Below are positions 46,765 to 54,237 of a stretch of DNA of 62,151 nt, piece after piece. This stretch comes from Candidatus Sumerlaeia bacterium (GTDB taxonomy: Bacteria; Sumerlaeota; Sumerlaeia; SLMS01; JAHLLQ01). The stretch spans positions 1 to 62,151 of the forward strand of contig JANQSL010000161.1 in assembly GCA_028284075.1 (NCBI GenBank). The letters are read 5' to 3'. The first letter of the stretch is position 1. Every line of letters begins with the position of its first letter. The notes under the pieces are model-generated. The model was not told the origin of the DNA. It did no database searches and was given only the letters and a program-made list of their open reading frames with translations. The translations under genes were made by a program, and so were the position numbers.

Positions 46765-47478
46765 CTAGAGCTCGGAAAGATCCAGTGACAGAATGTCACG
46801 GCCTATGGTAATGATGAACGGAGCCGCGAACGAACAAAACAAGACGAAGAGCAATAGAACTGCCATTCGAAGAAGTGTTTTTCCCCACACCTTTGTCGCC
46901 GGGTGGGCAGCTTGCACAGCCTCTGCCGCGCATCTTGCTGAAGCCCATGCGCTGCTTAGGGCATGATGATAGGCAAGAGTAACGATTCCCGGAACGACAA
47001 ATCCAATCTGCTGAGTCAGAGTGAATTCTGTCACTTCAGCCTTCCACAGAAGAAAGATCAGATCGAGAACTGACCAGGCCACAAGCGGGACTGCCAGGAA
47101 CATCCATGTCGAGTATACAAACCCGTTCGCAATCTCCGCGGGTGTGTGGCGAGTCAGCAGCCACTCCTCCAGCATCCCGCCACGGCGAGCCCTGCCGATT
47201 TCCGTGAAGCAATGGTCCGCCGCCATCCAGCACCACAGCAGTTCGCCGATCCCCCATCGTACGCAGAACCAAAAGAACAGGCTCGACAGATTATGGATCA
47301 TGATCAGACCCAGAAACCAGCACACCCCCGCGGCAAAGAGCGTTGCCACCGCTAGCATTGCGACCTGTGGCGCAGATCGGTTGTGGCGCATCATGAGCGC
47401 ATAGATGGCATTACTCTGTCGGACATGGCGCCATTCACCCAACAGGTCAGCCAGGGGAAGAAGAGTACGAAGGATCAA
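46765..47478 (-). CDS. Multi-pass membrane protein, ABC-2 permease-like
   Basis: About six hydrophobic segments in 237 aa. Between them G-G-M-L-E-E-W-L-L-T-R-H-T-P-A-E-I-A-N-G resembles the cytoplasmic coupling helix of ABC-2 type permeases (pattern E-x-L-L-L-T-P-x-x-x-x-E-I-x-x-G). No ATP-binding protein gene is adjacent, so the role is open. The gap to the glycosylase gene (46593-46764) shows nothing. Confidence 0.55.
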   Translation of the reverse strand: MILRTLLPLADLLGEWRHVRQSNAIYALMMRHNRSAPQVAMLAVATLFAAGVCWFLGLIMIHNLSSLFFWFCVRWGIGELLWCWMAADHCFTEIGRARRGGMLEEWLLTRHTPAEIANGFVYSTWMFLAVPLVAWSVLDLIFLLWKAEVTEFTLTQQIGFVVPGIVTLAYHHALSSAWASARCAAEAVQAAHPATKVWGKTLLRMAVLLLFVLFCSFAAPFIITIGRDILSLDLSEL

Positions 47479-47643
47479 GGCAGTGAGTTTGTGTTGGATA
47501 CTTCAAGGTGTTGGTCACCAAATTCAGGAGAGGCTTTTCCAGGACCGGAGGTCAACCACCCTGACAAGCTCGCCAATGGCTGACGGATGATTGGTTGGCA
47601 GAGCCAACCGCCGCAGAATCAGGGATTTGGAAGTCCTGAGATT

Positions 47644-47673
47644 TTGCACTTGCCATGGGACAGGGGCTTTATT
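47644..47673 (+). promoter_or_regulatory. Candidate tRNA-Leu promoter
   Basis: TTGCAC (47644-47649) and TTTATT (47668-47673), 18 bp apart, lie 34 bp before the tRNA. The rest of the gap 47479-47643 holds a small hairpin GGTTGGC/GCCAACC near 47592 and nothing else. Confidence 0.4.
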
Positions 47674-47707
47674 TTGATCCCGCTCCGCTCGCAACGAGCG
47701 ACACCGT

Positions 47708-47794
47708 GCCCAGGTGGCGGAATTGGCAGACGCGCAAGACTAAGGATCTTGTGGCCGCAAGGTCGTGGAGGTTCAAGTCCTCTCCTGGGCACCA
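47708..47794 (+). tRNA. tRNA-Leu (anticodon AAG)
   Basis: All arms fold: acceptor GCCCAGG/CCTGGGC, D-arm GCG/CGC with A-A-T-T-G-G, anticodon stem CAAGA/TCTTG with loop CTAAGGA, a long variable arm typical of class II tRNAs, T-arm with TTCAAGT, discriminator A, and an encoded CCA (47792-47794). The loop places AAG at 34-36, so it reads CUU, and CUC if A34 is deaminated to inosine. It is the insertion site of the element to its right and was restored by that element's att sequence. Confidence 0.95.
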
Positions 47795-47804
47795 TTGAAA
47801 TTTC
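47736..47804 (+). repeat. attL: direct repeat overlapping tRNA-Leu
   Basis: 69 bp from the anticodon stem of the tRNA to 10 bp past its CCA. Identical to 54238-54306 except at two positions (C/A at 47755 and G/C at 47797). Confidence 0.9.
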
Positions 47805-47821
47805 AAGAGTTACAGCGAAAT

Positions 47822-47843
47822 CGCCCCCGTTACTGCGGGGGCG
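47822..47843 (+). terminator. Hairpin just inside attL
   Basis: Perfect 8-bp stem CGCCCCCG/CGGGGGCG with a 6-nt loop, 28 bp after the tRNA CCA. No T run; it may end tRNA transcription in the integrated state. Confidence 0.35.
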
Positions 47844-47854
47844 TAGTTCTTTGC

Positions 47855-47876
47855 TGGACAGCATCAGGACAGCACT
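47855..47876 (+). repeat. Paired GGACAG repeats, left end (possible integrase arm sites)
   Basis: TGGACAG at 47855 and AGGACAG at 47866, 11 bp apart, closely match the pair at 54113 and 54124 near the other end. Tyrosine integrases bind such short direct repeats with their N-terminal arm domain. Confidence 0.5.
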
Positions 47877-48250
47877 GGCGAGCGCTTTTTACGTTTGTTC
47901 ATCGTACGATAACTTCTCCTCTTACGGGAGCACCGCAGAACGAGCCTCTTGCTGAGAGTTGGAGGATCGAATTCAAATCGTTGGCTCGGAATCATCATCA
48001 TGATGGCGTTGTGAAGGGCTCTTCGGCCCTCCTTGATTGCGGTCAAGTGCTCCGAAGCGGGCGAGCTATTCCGAAGTGGCTTGAACAGGCAACTGTCGGC
48101 TTCAGAGACGTAGTCAAGAAGGCGACGGAGGTTTTCCTCATTCAAAGTACCGTCTGAATTTCTAAACCGATCGACAGTCCAGCAGCTTTCTTCTTTGTCC
48201 AGTCGGCGTTGGTGCGAACGGGGAGACTCTGCAATTACTCTATCGTGCAT
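47864..48250 (-). CDS. Hypothetical protein (element cargo)
   Basis: Not recognised. 128 aa, Arg/Ser-rich with a basic C-terminus (RCSRKRRSYRTMNKRKKRS). A good ribosome site, AAGGAG, lies 8 bp before the ATG at 48250, which supports translation. The 3' end runs into the GGACAG repeats near attL. Confidence 0.5.
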   Translation of the reverse strand: MHDRVIAESPRSHQRRLDKEESCWTVDRFRNSDGTLNEENLRRLLDYVSEADSCLFKPLRNSSPASEHLTAIKEGRRALHNAIMMMIPSQRFEFDPPTLSKRLVLRCSRKRRSYRTMNKRKKRSPVLS

Positions 48251-48392
48251 GGTATGTACTCCTTCATCGAGTGTGGATTTGGCAACTTGACTGGTGCTAT
48301 ACGACGTTCACCGCAAGCCTTTTCGATTTCTTGACAAATACATGACAACTGCCAAAGAGAAAAGTCGAATAAAGTCAGTTCTCGACGTTTCC

Positions 48393-48420
48393 CCACCTTC
48401 AGCTTGCAAGCTGAAGGTGG
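48393..48420. promoter_or_regulatory. 28-bp perfect palindrome (candidate operator)
   Basis: CCACCTTCAGCTTG followed by its exact reverse complement, with no spacer. It lies in the divergent gap between the genes at 48250 and 48440, 20 bp before the second start. A dyad of this length without a loop points to a dimeric DNA-binding protein site; a terminator hairpin is a less likely alternative because no T run follows. Confidence 0.55.
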
Positions 48421-48439
48421 AACATGTTTGTCGTGTTGA

Positions 48440-48907
48440 ATGACTTGGTTGGCAGGAATTCTTTCTGGCATCGGTGCCGTTGCAGCGATTGCCAGCTTTG
48501 CTGTCGGATGGGCGATAGCTCGGCGGCAATCAGATGAGCGTGACCATCGGGTACTCTCGTGCTTGCTACACGACCGGGAGTTAGTTGGTTCTTGGTGGAA
48601 AAAGACGAATCGCGATATTGAAGGGACCTTCAAAAGGAACCCAGACTCAAACCTCTCGATGGATGGCGTGCGAGAGAGACTGGTCAATTTCTTGAAAACC
48701 AAAGGTGATCGAATGTTAAAAACTACCTACCGGGAGCTTGAGAGGGCTGCTGAATTAATGCGCCCCGCAACGGGCGTACATCCGACAGAATTCCACATCG
48801 AAAGGTATAAGGAAGCCATCCCAATGATCGAGGAAGTCGTCAGAGACTTGGATTCTCGAATTAATGAACTGCAAAAAAGACTCGAAAGACCGATCTGGAA
48901 ATGGTGA
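48440..48907 (+). CDS. Membrane-anchored protein of unknown function (cargo)
   Basis: 155 aa. One N-terminal membrane helix (about residues 4-26, GILSGIGAVAAIASFAVGWAI) is followed by a charged, helical cytoplasmic domain with possible coiled-coil at the end (VVRDLDSRINELQKRLER). It does not resemble a family I know. It is followed by the next gene after 12 bp on the same strand, opposite to the element core, as cargo genes often are. Confidence 0.6.
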   Translation: MTWLAGILSGIGAVAAIASFAVGWAIARRQSDERDHRVLSCLLHDRELVGSWWKKTNRDIEGTFKRNPDSNLSMDGVRERLVNFLKTKGDRMLKTTYRELERAAELMRPATGVHPTEFHIERYKEAIPMIEEVVRDLDSRINELQKRLERPIWKW

Positions 48908-48919
48908 GGAGAGCAAGCT

Positions 48920-49633
48920 GTGGTAGAAGCGTACGGGTTTGAAGATAAGGTTTTTGATATCGCAGAGCGTGTTAAGCACGAAGAGGCTGTTCTTGTGGAT
49001 CTGCCAGAGGATCACGTTGCTGAAAAGCATCGGCAATTGTCGAACATTGAGCATTTACTTCATGATTTGAATGTTCTTCTTGCAAGCGAGAGTGAACAAC
49101 TCCCAGCAGAAGTGAAAGTGAGAGTCGCAAGAAAGCTATATTGGGAGCATAGCAGGGTCCGAGTGATGCCGCTGGTTGATTTCGTCGGTTCCCGCACTGT
49201 GAGGGAGTTTCTGCTGACGATTGGTCCGGACCGTCACGGCAAGTGCGAGAATTGCGGCAAACAGGTGGACTATTTCAGTCGAACTTCGCGTGTTAATCAA
49301 TACCCAAGACGATGCGAAGATTGTGATTACCACCCGATTCCACGACGGGAGCTGAGTCCAAGAGAGCAAGCCACTAGCCGGGCGAGATATGCACTTTCAG
49401 AGGCCGAGTTCCTGCTCGAACGGTATCAGGAAGCCAACGCTGAGTTGGAAAGCGCATGTGAGAACCTAGACAGAGGGCATAAGGAAAATCCGGAGCGCAA
49501 TACACTCCTTGATCGAATCGAAAGCGTACTTGCCGCTAGAAGACGGTGTTATAGTGGTTTCGTTTCGGTTGATTTAGAATTGACAGAGTTGGTTCGATCT
49601 CTTGTCGACTTGGACATAACTGAGGATGATTAG
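48920..49633 (+). CDS. Zinc-ribbon protein with helical C-terminus (cargo)
   Basis: GTG start at 48920 after GAGGAGAG. Residues about 1-95 are helical. A zinc ribbon follows (C-E-N-C-G-K ... C-E-D-C, about 110-135), then a helical TPR-like stretch (about 150-237: RARYALSEAEFLLERYQEANAEL). 237 aa, cytoplasmic. Probably works with the membrane protein encoded just upstream. Function unknown. Confidence 0.6.
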   Translation: MVEAYGFEDKVFDIAERVKHEEAVLVDLPEDHVAEKHRQLSNIEHLLHDLNVLLASESEQLPAEVKVRVARKLYWEHSRVRVMPLVDFVGSRTVREFLLTIGPDRHGKCENCGKQVDYFSRTSRVNQYPRRCEDCDYHPIPRRELSPREQATSRARYALSEAEFLLERYQEANAELESACENLDRGHKENPERNTLLDRIESVLAARRRCYSGFVSVDLELTELVRSLVDLDITEDD

Positions 49634-49641
49634 TATTCACT

Positions 49642-49839
49642 CTAGAGCTCCGCAAATTCGAGATATAAGTCGGCCGTGTTCTCAAAATGCTTTTTGGTGA
49701 CGGTAGCGACTTGTGCAATGTTCTTCGTCAACCAACCCACGACCACTGCTCCGGTCTGTTCACAGGCCGCTTCGAGGAGCGTTCGCTCACTCTCGTTAAG
49801 GATCGTGATTGAACCAATGTGAGTGGCGCGTTCGGCCAT
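49642..49839 (-). CDS. Small conserved-looking hypothetical protein
   Basis: 65 aa (MAERATHIGSITILNESERT...). A ribosome site AGGAG precedes the ATG by about 8 bp. Mixed alpha/beta composition. It lies 54 bp after the capsid-like gene on the same strand, so it may be its partner. A hairpin separates the two. Confidence 0.5.
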   Translation of the reverse strand: MAERATHIGSITILNESERTLLEAACEQTGAVVVGWLTKNIAQVATVTKKHFENTADLYLEFAEL

Positions 49840-49857
49840 TTGTAGTCTCCTGAGAGT

Positions 49858-49884
49858 GAGCCGGAGAGTTTCGCTCTCCGGCTC
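49858..49884 (-). terminator. Hairpin after capsid-like gene
   Basis: Perfect 11-bp stem GAGCCGGAGAG/CTCTCCGGCTC with loop of 5. No T run. May be an attenuator or stabiliser between the capsid-like gene and the 65-aa gene. Confidence 0.45.
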
Positions 49885-49893
49885 GAACGAGTG

Positions 49894-50916
49894 TTAATGG
49901 GTTACAAAGCGGATAACCCGTCGCGGGTTGTGGCGCATGAGCGTCGTTGCGAAACGGAAGTGAGTGTCAATCGTCACGACGGAAGATCCGGCGTGGTCGA
50001 TCTTCTTGGTCTCTGGCTTATTACTGATGTATCGTCCATAGGCACCTTGGGCAACGAGGGCCGCAGTGTAACGAGGGGAAATGGCGGGAGTGCCTGTCGC
50101 CGGAGTTGCTGGAGTTCCTGTTACGTCGAAAGTGAACGATGTCGCGTCGACAACAATGATCACTGCATCGGTAACGTTATACTCGCTTTGTGTCGCTCCG
50201 GTGATTGTGATTTTCTCGCCGGTTTGCAGTCCATGGTCCGTTGTGGTTGTGAGTGTCGCAGTGGATGAGGCTCGGGTGATCGAGGCAATCTCAAGCTCCG
50301 CTTGATTCGGGAGTTCGTCGCAAAGTACGAGAGGGATTCCATGCACCGCCCCAACAACCATGTCAGAGATGGATTCCGTTGCCTTGACGACAGATGCCTC
50401 AGCCTTGCTTGAAAGAGTCTTGTAGTCGCTGGTACCCGCCAAAGAAGCGAACTGGGCCGATTGGATGAGTAATGCCACTCCGCGCATTCTCGAACGTTTG
50501 TCGGTCCATTTTAGACCGGCGCCAAGAATTGAGTCTACCGTTGGGGTTTTTGTGGTCTCACCAGTGATGTCGTGGACGAGAGGAGTTCCATCCACCGGAT
50601 CAAGAGACTTGTTGAAGAGAGAGGATTGAACAACGCGCCCGAACTCTTCGCCGGTTATCAACGCGAGGTATTGCAAATGTCCCTCAGATGAGTCCTTCAG
50701 AGCGTAAGAGTCACCGTCAACGGAGATGACCTTGGCTTCTGCGGTTTCGTGGTATGATCCTAGTGTCAACTTGTCGGGGGTTACTACGAGGGCGACCATT
50801 TGTTGAGTAGCTCCTCGGCAGATAATGGCTTCTTCACCGATCTGGTTGAGAGCACGCTTCAAAGCTTTCACGCGGCTCTGACTCGAAAGGCTTTGCTCGA
50901 TTGTTGTCACGCGCAC
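49894..50916 (-). CDS. Candidate HK97-fold major capsid protein with FCCH-like insertion
   Basis: Residues about 128-204 (SILGAGLKWTDK, RGVALLIQSAQFASL, GIPLVLCDELPN) and about 282-340 (RYTAALVAQGAYGRYI, KPETKKIDHAG, FRFATTLMRHNP) follow the C-terminal half of gp13-like phage capsid proteins. Between them, residues about 209-279 form a repeat-like beta domain (TATLTTTTDHGLQTGEKITITGA, FTFDVT) of the FCCH type found in phage structural proteins. The GTG at 50916 overlaps the upstream gene; an ATG at 50799 after GAGGAG is an alternative. 340 aa. The call is by pattern only. Confidence 0.5.
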   Translation of the reverse strand: MRVTTIEQSLSSQSRVKALKRALNQIGEEAIICRGATQQMVALVVTPDKLTLGSYHETAEAKVISVDGDSYALKDSSEGHLQYLALITGEEFGRVVQSSLFNKSLDPVDGTPLVHDITGETTKTPTVDSILGAGLKWTDKRSRMRGVALLIQSAQFASLAGTSDYKTLSSKAEASVVKATESISDMVVGAVHGIPLVLCDELPNQAELEIASITRASSTATLTTTTDHGLQTGEKITITGATQSEYNVTDAVIIVVDATSFTFDVTGTPATPATGTPAISPRYTAALVAQGAYGRYISNKPETKKIDHAGSSVVTIDTHFRFATTLMRHNPRRVIRFVTH

Positions 50917-51935
50917 TTGTCCTCGCTTTCATCGAATTTTAATTCGTATTGCTCCTTGAATACTCGATCAATCTCTGCTCGCGCCCGCTCGACTTCTTCG
51001 AGGGATTTTCCCTCGTCTTTGAGTTGCTCCAATCTCTCAAAAACCGCCTTTTTATACTCGCTTTCGCGATTTCTTGATTCCCCCGGGTTCGATCCCGCTT
51101 TCAATGCGGTCAGCAAGTGTCGGCGAGTGAATCTCACTCTGAATCCACAGATATCTTCCAGTTCTTGGAGGGTTTTAGAGGGCTTTCTGCTATCATTGCA
51201 TGTTGAGGAAGCATGCAGTAAGGGTTCGTCTTCCCACCTATGCTGATTAAGCCATGCGGCCGGATTTGGTATGAATCGACCCCGCTCGCGCTGCCACTGG
51301 TTGGAGGTGCTCTGGTTTTCCAAGGCACGAATCATGTCTGACTGCGTTTCTTGGTCCGGTCGAAGGCGCTTCCATGATTTCCATGCTGCACCCTTACCCA
51401 CTTTCTTGGGATAGGCACGCCAGAACTCTTCGAAGTCAGGCGTGTATTCGAACATTTCCCTCCTCGATGGGGGGCAGGGGGGATCTTCTTCTCTTTTCCT
51501 CTTCTTCTCTTCTTCGTCGGGCATCTTGAAGGTCCGGGGTTCAGGGTTTGGATGTCCGGGGTAGCGATTCGTCGATGTCCGGGGTTTCGTTGTTGGGCCG
51601 GACATCTCTGTGTCCGGGGTTCCGTTTTCGCTCCGGACATCCTGTTGTCCGGGGTTTGGCTTTAGCCTAAAGCGGTGAGATCTTCCCGGATTGCGAATGA
51701 CTGTTAGTGCGTTCTGCCTTTCCAATATCTCAATGGTGCGGCGAACCGTTCTCTCGTTGCAGTTTGCCAGACGAGCGATTGTCGGAGCGGAAGGCCACGG
51801 TTCAGGGTTCGCGTCGGATGCATGGGCTGAAATCATAGCCAGAATCAGGCGCTGAAGCGGTGTTCCGCCGCGAAATTGTTTTGCGGTGGATATGACCGGG
51901 CTTTCCCATACAGGCTTAGCCTTGTTATATCTCAT
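50907..51935 (-). CDS. Replication-initiator-like protein (winged-helix plus DnaD-like C-terminus)
   Basis: ATG at 51935 after GAGGA. Residues about 20-95 form a winged helix-turn-helix (TPLQRLILAMISAHASD, APTIARLANCNERTVRRTIEIL). A Pro/Thr-rich charged linker follows (about 105-165). The C-terminal part has F-E-E-F-W-R-A-Y-P-K-K-V-G-K-G-A-A-W and F-I-P-N-P-A-A-W-L-N, a signature of phage replication organisers and helicase loaders. 342 aa. Likely starts replication of the excised element. Confidence 0.7.
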   Translation of the reverse strand: MRYNKAKPVWESPVISTAKQFRGGTPLQRLILAMISAHASDANPEPWPSAPTIARLANCNERTVRRTIEILERQNALTVIRNPGRSHRFRLKPNPGQQDVRSENGTPDTEMSGPTTKPRTSTNRYPGHPNPEPRTFKMPDEEEKKRKREEDPPCPPSRREMFEYTPDFEEFWRAYPKKVGKGAAWKSWKRLRPDQETQSDMIRALENQSTSNQWQRERGRFIPNPAAWLNQHRWEDEPLLHASSTCNDSRKPSKTLQELEDICGFRVRFTRRHLLTALKAGSNPGESRNRESEYKKAVFERLEQLKDEGKSLEEVERARAEIDRVFKEQYELKFDESEDKCA

Positions 51936-52026
51936 TAGCGATCCTCTGTTGAGCAAAGCGGAGGTTCTTTCGCCTGGGTCGAAATGCCGCTGGTTTTCCA
52001 GCGGCATTTCATTTGAACAGACACCT

Positions 52027-52221
52027 CTATTTAGCCGCTCGCGCTTCTGAGGTACTGCTGAACTGATTGTCTTCAAGGAATCTCTGGAGGTCAGATTCGC
52101 GATACTTTACGCGAGATCCCAATCGGAGAAACGGGGGGCCGAATCCACGGACGCGCCAGTTGCGAAGTGTTTTGGGAGCGAGACCAAGAAGTTCGGCGGC
52201 ATCATTAGTTGACAGAAGCAT
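52027..52221 (-). CDS. AlpA/MerR-like helix-turn-helix protein (possible excisionase)
   Basis: 64 aa from the ATG at 52221 (an ATG at 52254 is also possible). The sequence S-T-N-D-A-A-E-L-L-G-L-A-P-K-T-L-R-N-W-R-V-R-G-F-G-P with G-S-R-V-K-Y-R-E-S-D-L is the standard short winged HTH of AlpA/Xis-type directionality factors. It lies between the integrase block and the replication gene, a usual place for an excisionase or activator. Confidence 0.8.
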   Translation of the reverse strand: MLLSTNDAAELLGLAPKTLRNWRVRGFGPPFLRLGSRVKYRESDLQRFLEDNQFSSTSEARAAK

Positions 52222-52305
52222 TGAACATGTCCCCACAGGAATTGAGAGGGACATAGCGGGCGACTGAGGGCGCTGTCTAGATTGTACCCAAGAAGTCGAA
52301 TAGCT

Positions 52306-52929
52306 TCACTTCTTGTCGTCTTGCCGGATAGATTCGGCAGACCGACGTATTCCCCATTCTATTCTTAGCCATTCTGAAAGAGCAGGATAGCTGTCCTTCA
52401 CTGTTTCGGGAGCTTGATCGATCAATTCTCGTACGAACGCTCTCGACCAACCCTTGAGCGCGCCAGCCTTGCAGACGAGCTTCATCACTTCTGACTCTAT
52501 GTCGCTTTCCTTGATTTGAGGATATCGTTCTGCTAGAGCATGAAACAATCGTGTTGCTCTCAGGTTCACCTCAAAGCCCAAGGGCCCACCCTTGAAGCCA
52601 ATGCTGTCGTCTTTCAACGCCTTCAATGCTTGCCAAGATCTTCGATCCTTGGCCCTAATGATCTCTATCGCTGCTGCTCGTTCGTTCCTTGGCATGACTC
52701 CGAGTGCGTCTAGTGCAAATTCATAGCAGAATTCCGCGAGGATTTGTTGCTTGTCATGCGGTAAAGCCTTGAAAGCCTCTGCAAACCCGTCCCATTGCGG
52801 ATGCGGCCCATCTGGTCTTTCTTTGTTCGGACCAACCACAGGTACAGGCCATGCGGATTTGAAACGCCGGTCGGCTTCGTCAGCCCAAAGCGATATCCAA
52901 GCTTCTAGGCGTTGTCTGCTTCGTTTCAT
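52306..52929 (-). CDS. Hypothetical protein coupled to integrase
   Basis: Not recognised. ATG at 52929 overlaps the integrase stop by 4 bp (ATGA), so it is translated with it. 207 aa, highly charged and helical, with W-I-S-L-W-A-D-E-A-D near the start and L-S-E-W-L-R-I-E-W-G at the end. Confidence 0.6.
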   Translation of the reverse strand: MKRSRQRLEAWISLWADEADRRFKSAWPVPVVGPNKERPDGPHPQWDGFAEAFKALPHDKQQILAEFCYEFALDALGVMPRNERAAAIEIIRAKDRRSWQALKALKDDSIGFKGGPLGFEVNLRATRLFHALAERYPQIKESDIESEVMKLVCKAGALKGWSRAFVRELIDQAPETVKDSYPALSEWLRIEWGIRRSAESIRQDDKK

Positions 52930-54098
52930 CCGAAGGCCTTTTCGATGGCATCTCCGACGGTTTGAGCGAGTTCGCATCCACGCTCAGGTGTCATGTGGGC
53001 ATATCGATCGCTGATGTCTTGAACTGCATGACCAAGAAGTCGCTCGCGATCACTCTTGTCGATGCCGAGGACGCGCGCGACCGTTGCGAAATTGTGTCGG
53101 AGGTCATGAGGGGTGAAGTTGTCGACATCGGAAGCCATTCTGAGACGCTCCCAAGGCGTTCTGATGTCTCGGAGGGGTCTTCGTCGCTGGCGGCCCGGAA
53201 AGGCGAATCCAGAGCCGCTACGGGCTTTGAATCGCCGCGAGAGAATCTCTTGGGCCTGTCGATTTAAGAAAACCGTCTTGATTCCGGTCTTGCTGTCGAC
53301 AGTGAGCGTCGAATCCTTTCGGTTCCATTGGCTCCACCGCAGGCTGAGAATCTCAGACGTACGGGCACCCGTGAAGGCGAGGAGCCGAATCGCGTCGCCC
53401 GAGTCGTCCTCCATCGCCGCGAGGGCCTCGCCGAACCGCTCAGCCTCTTTCGGATTCAAGAACCGCTCGCGGGGCTTCTCTTCAAATCGAGGAATCCGCT
53501 TCACGGGGTTCGATCCGAGTTCGCGAAAGCCTTTGTCTTCCGCAAAGCCGAAGACCGTCGAGAGAAGCGCGCGAACTCGATTCGCCGCGATGGGTGTGTC
53601 TTTTCCGATCTCCGTGATTAGGGTGACGATCTGTGGTCGTTCGATTTCCCTGACTCGCTTCGCTCCTAGAGCCGGAACAACGTGCTTATTGAGGTTCAGT
53701 TCATCGTTTCGAGCGCTCGCGGGTCGCTTTCGCCTCTTGGCATATTCCCGGACATAGAGGTCGCACAGACGAGCGACCGTGACGGCTTTTCGTGCCTCTG
53801 CTCGCTGGCGCTGTCTCTCGCTGGCCGGATTAGCACCTTTTGCCACATCCCCGGCCATGATACGGGCTGCTTCTCGGGCTTGGTCCACCGTCATCGTTGG
53901 GAAGCTTCCGAGTTTGGGGCAGTGCTGTTTGCCCTCGGACCGATAGTAGAAGAACCAAGACTTTTCCCCTGTTGGAGTGACCTTGACATGGAGCCCCTTG
54001 ACATCCGCATCCCAAAGTCTTGTGGCCTTTCCGTTGCTCGGTTCCAATGACCGGACCTTGCGGATGGTGAGAGGGATTCGTCGCCTCTTTCCCGCCAT
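52926..54098 (-). CDS. P4-type tyrosine integrase of the tRNA-Leu element
   Basis: The ATG at 54098 after GGAGG (8 bp) is chosen. N-terminal DUF4102 arm-binding domain (T-R-L-W-D-A-D-V-K-G-L, K-L-G-S-F-P-T-M-T-V-D-Q-A-R), a SAM-like core, then the catalytic domain with R246 (T-G-A-R-T-S-E-I), K270, H331-x-x-R334 (H-D-L-R-H), H357 (L-L-G-H) and Y366 (R-Y-A-H). 390 aa and intact. It faces away from attR, 140 bp from it, with GGACAG repeats between. Confidence 0.95.
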   Translation of the reverse strand: MAGKRRRIPLTIRKVRSLEPSNGKATRLWDADVKGLHVKVTPTGEKSWFFYYRSEGKQHCPKLGSFPTMTVDQAREAARIMAGDVAKGANPASERQRQRAEARKAVTVARLCDLYVREYAKRRKRPASARNDELNLNKHVVPALGAKRVREIERPQIVTLITEIGKDTPIAANRVRALLSTVFGFAEDKGFRELGSNPVKRIPRFEEKPRERFLNPKEAERFGEALAAMEDDSGDAIRLLAFTGARTSEILSLRWSQWNRKDSTLTVDSKTGIKTVFLNRQAQEILSRRFKARSGSGFAFPGRQRRRPLRDIRTPWERLRMASDVDNFTPHDLRHNFATVARVLGIDKSDRERLLGHAVQDISDRYAHMTPERGCELAQTVGDAIEKAFG

Positions 54099-54112
54099 GC
54101 CATTTACCTCCA

Positions 54113-54176
54113 TGGACAGCATCGGGACAGCATCAAAGCGGGATTCGGAGGGACAGGCGCAATCGCAAAGGGACAG
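54113..54176 (+). repeat. GGACAG repeats upstream of the integrase (possible arm sites)
   Basis: GGACAG cores start at 54114, 54125, 54151 and 54171, preceded by T or G, and an inverted copy CTGTCCC is at 54222-54228. The first two repeat the spacing and flanks of the pair at 47855-47876. They lie at the integrase promoter, so they may also autoregulate it. Confidence 0.5.
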
Positions 54177-54237
54177 AAAAACATTGAATTTATGCCATTT
54201 ATAGACCCCTTGTTGCCTCAACTGTCCCTATGAACAA

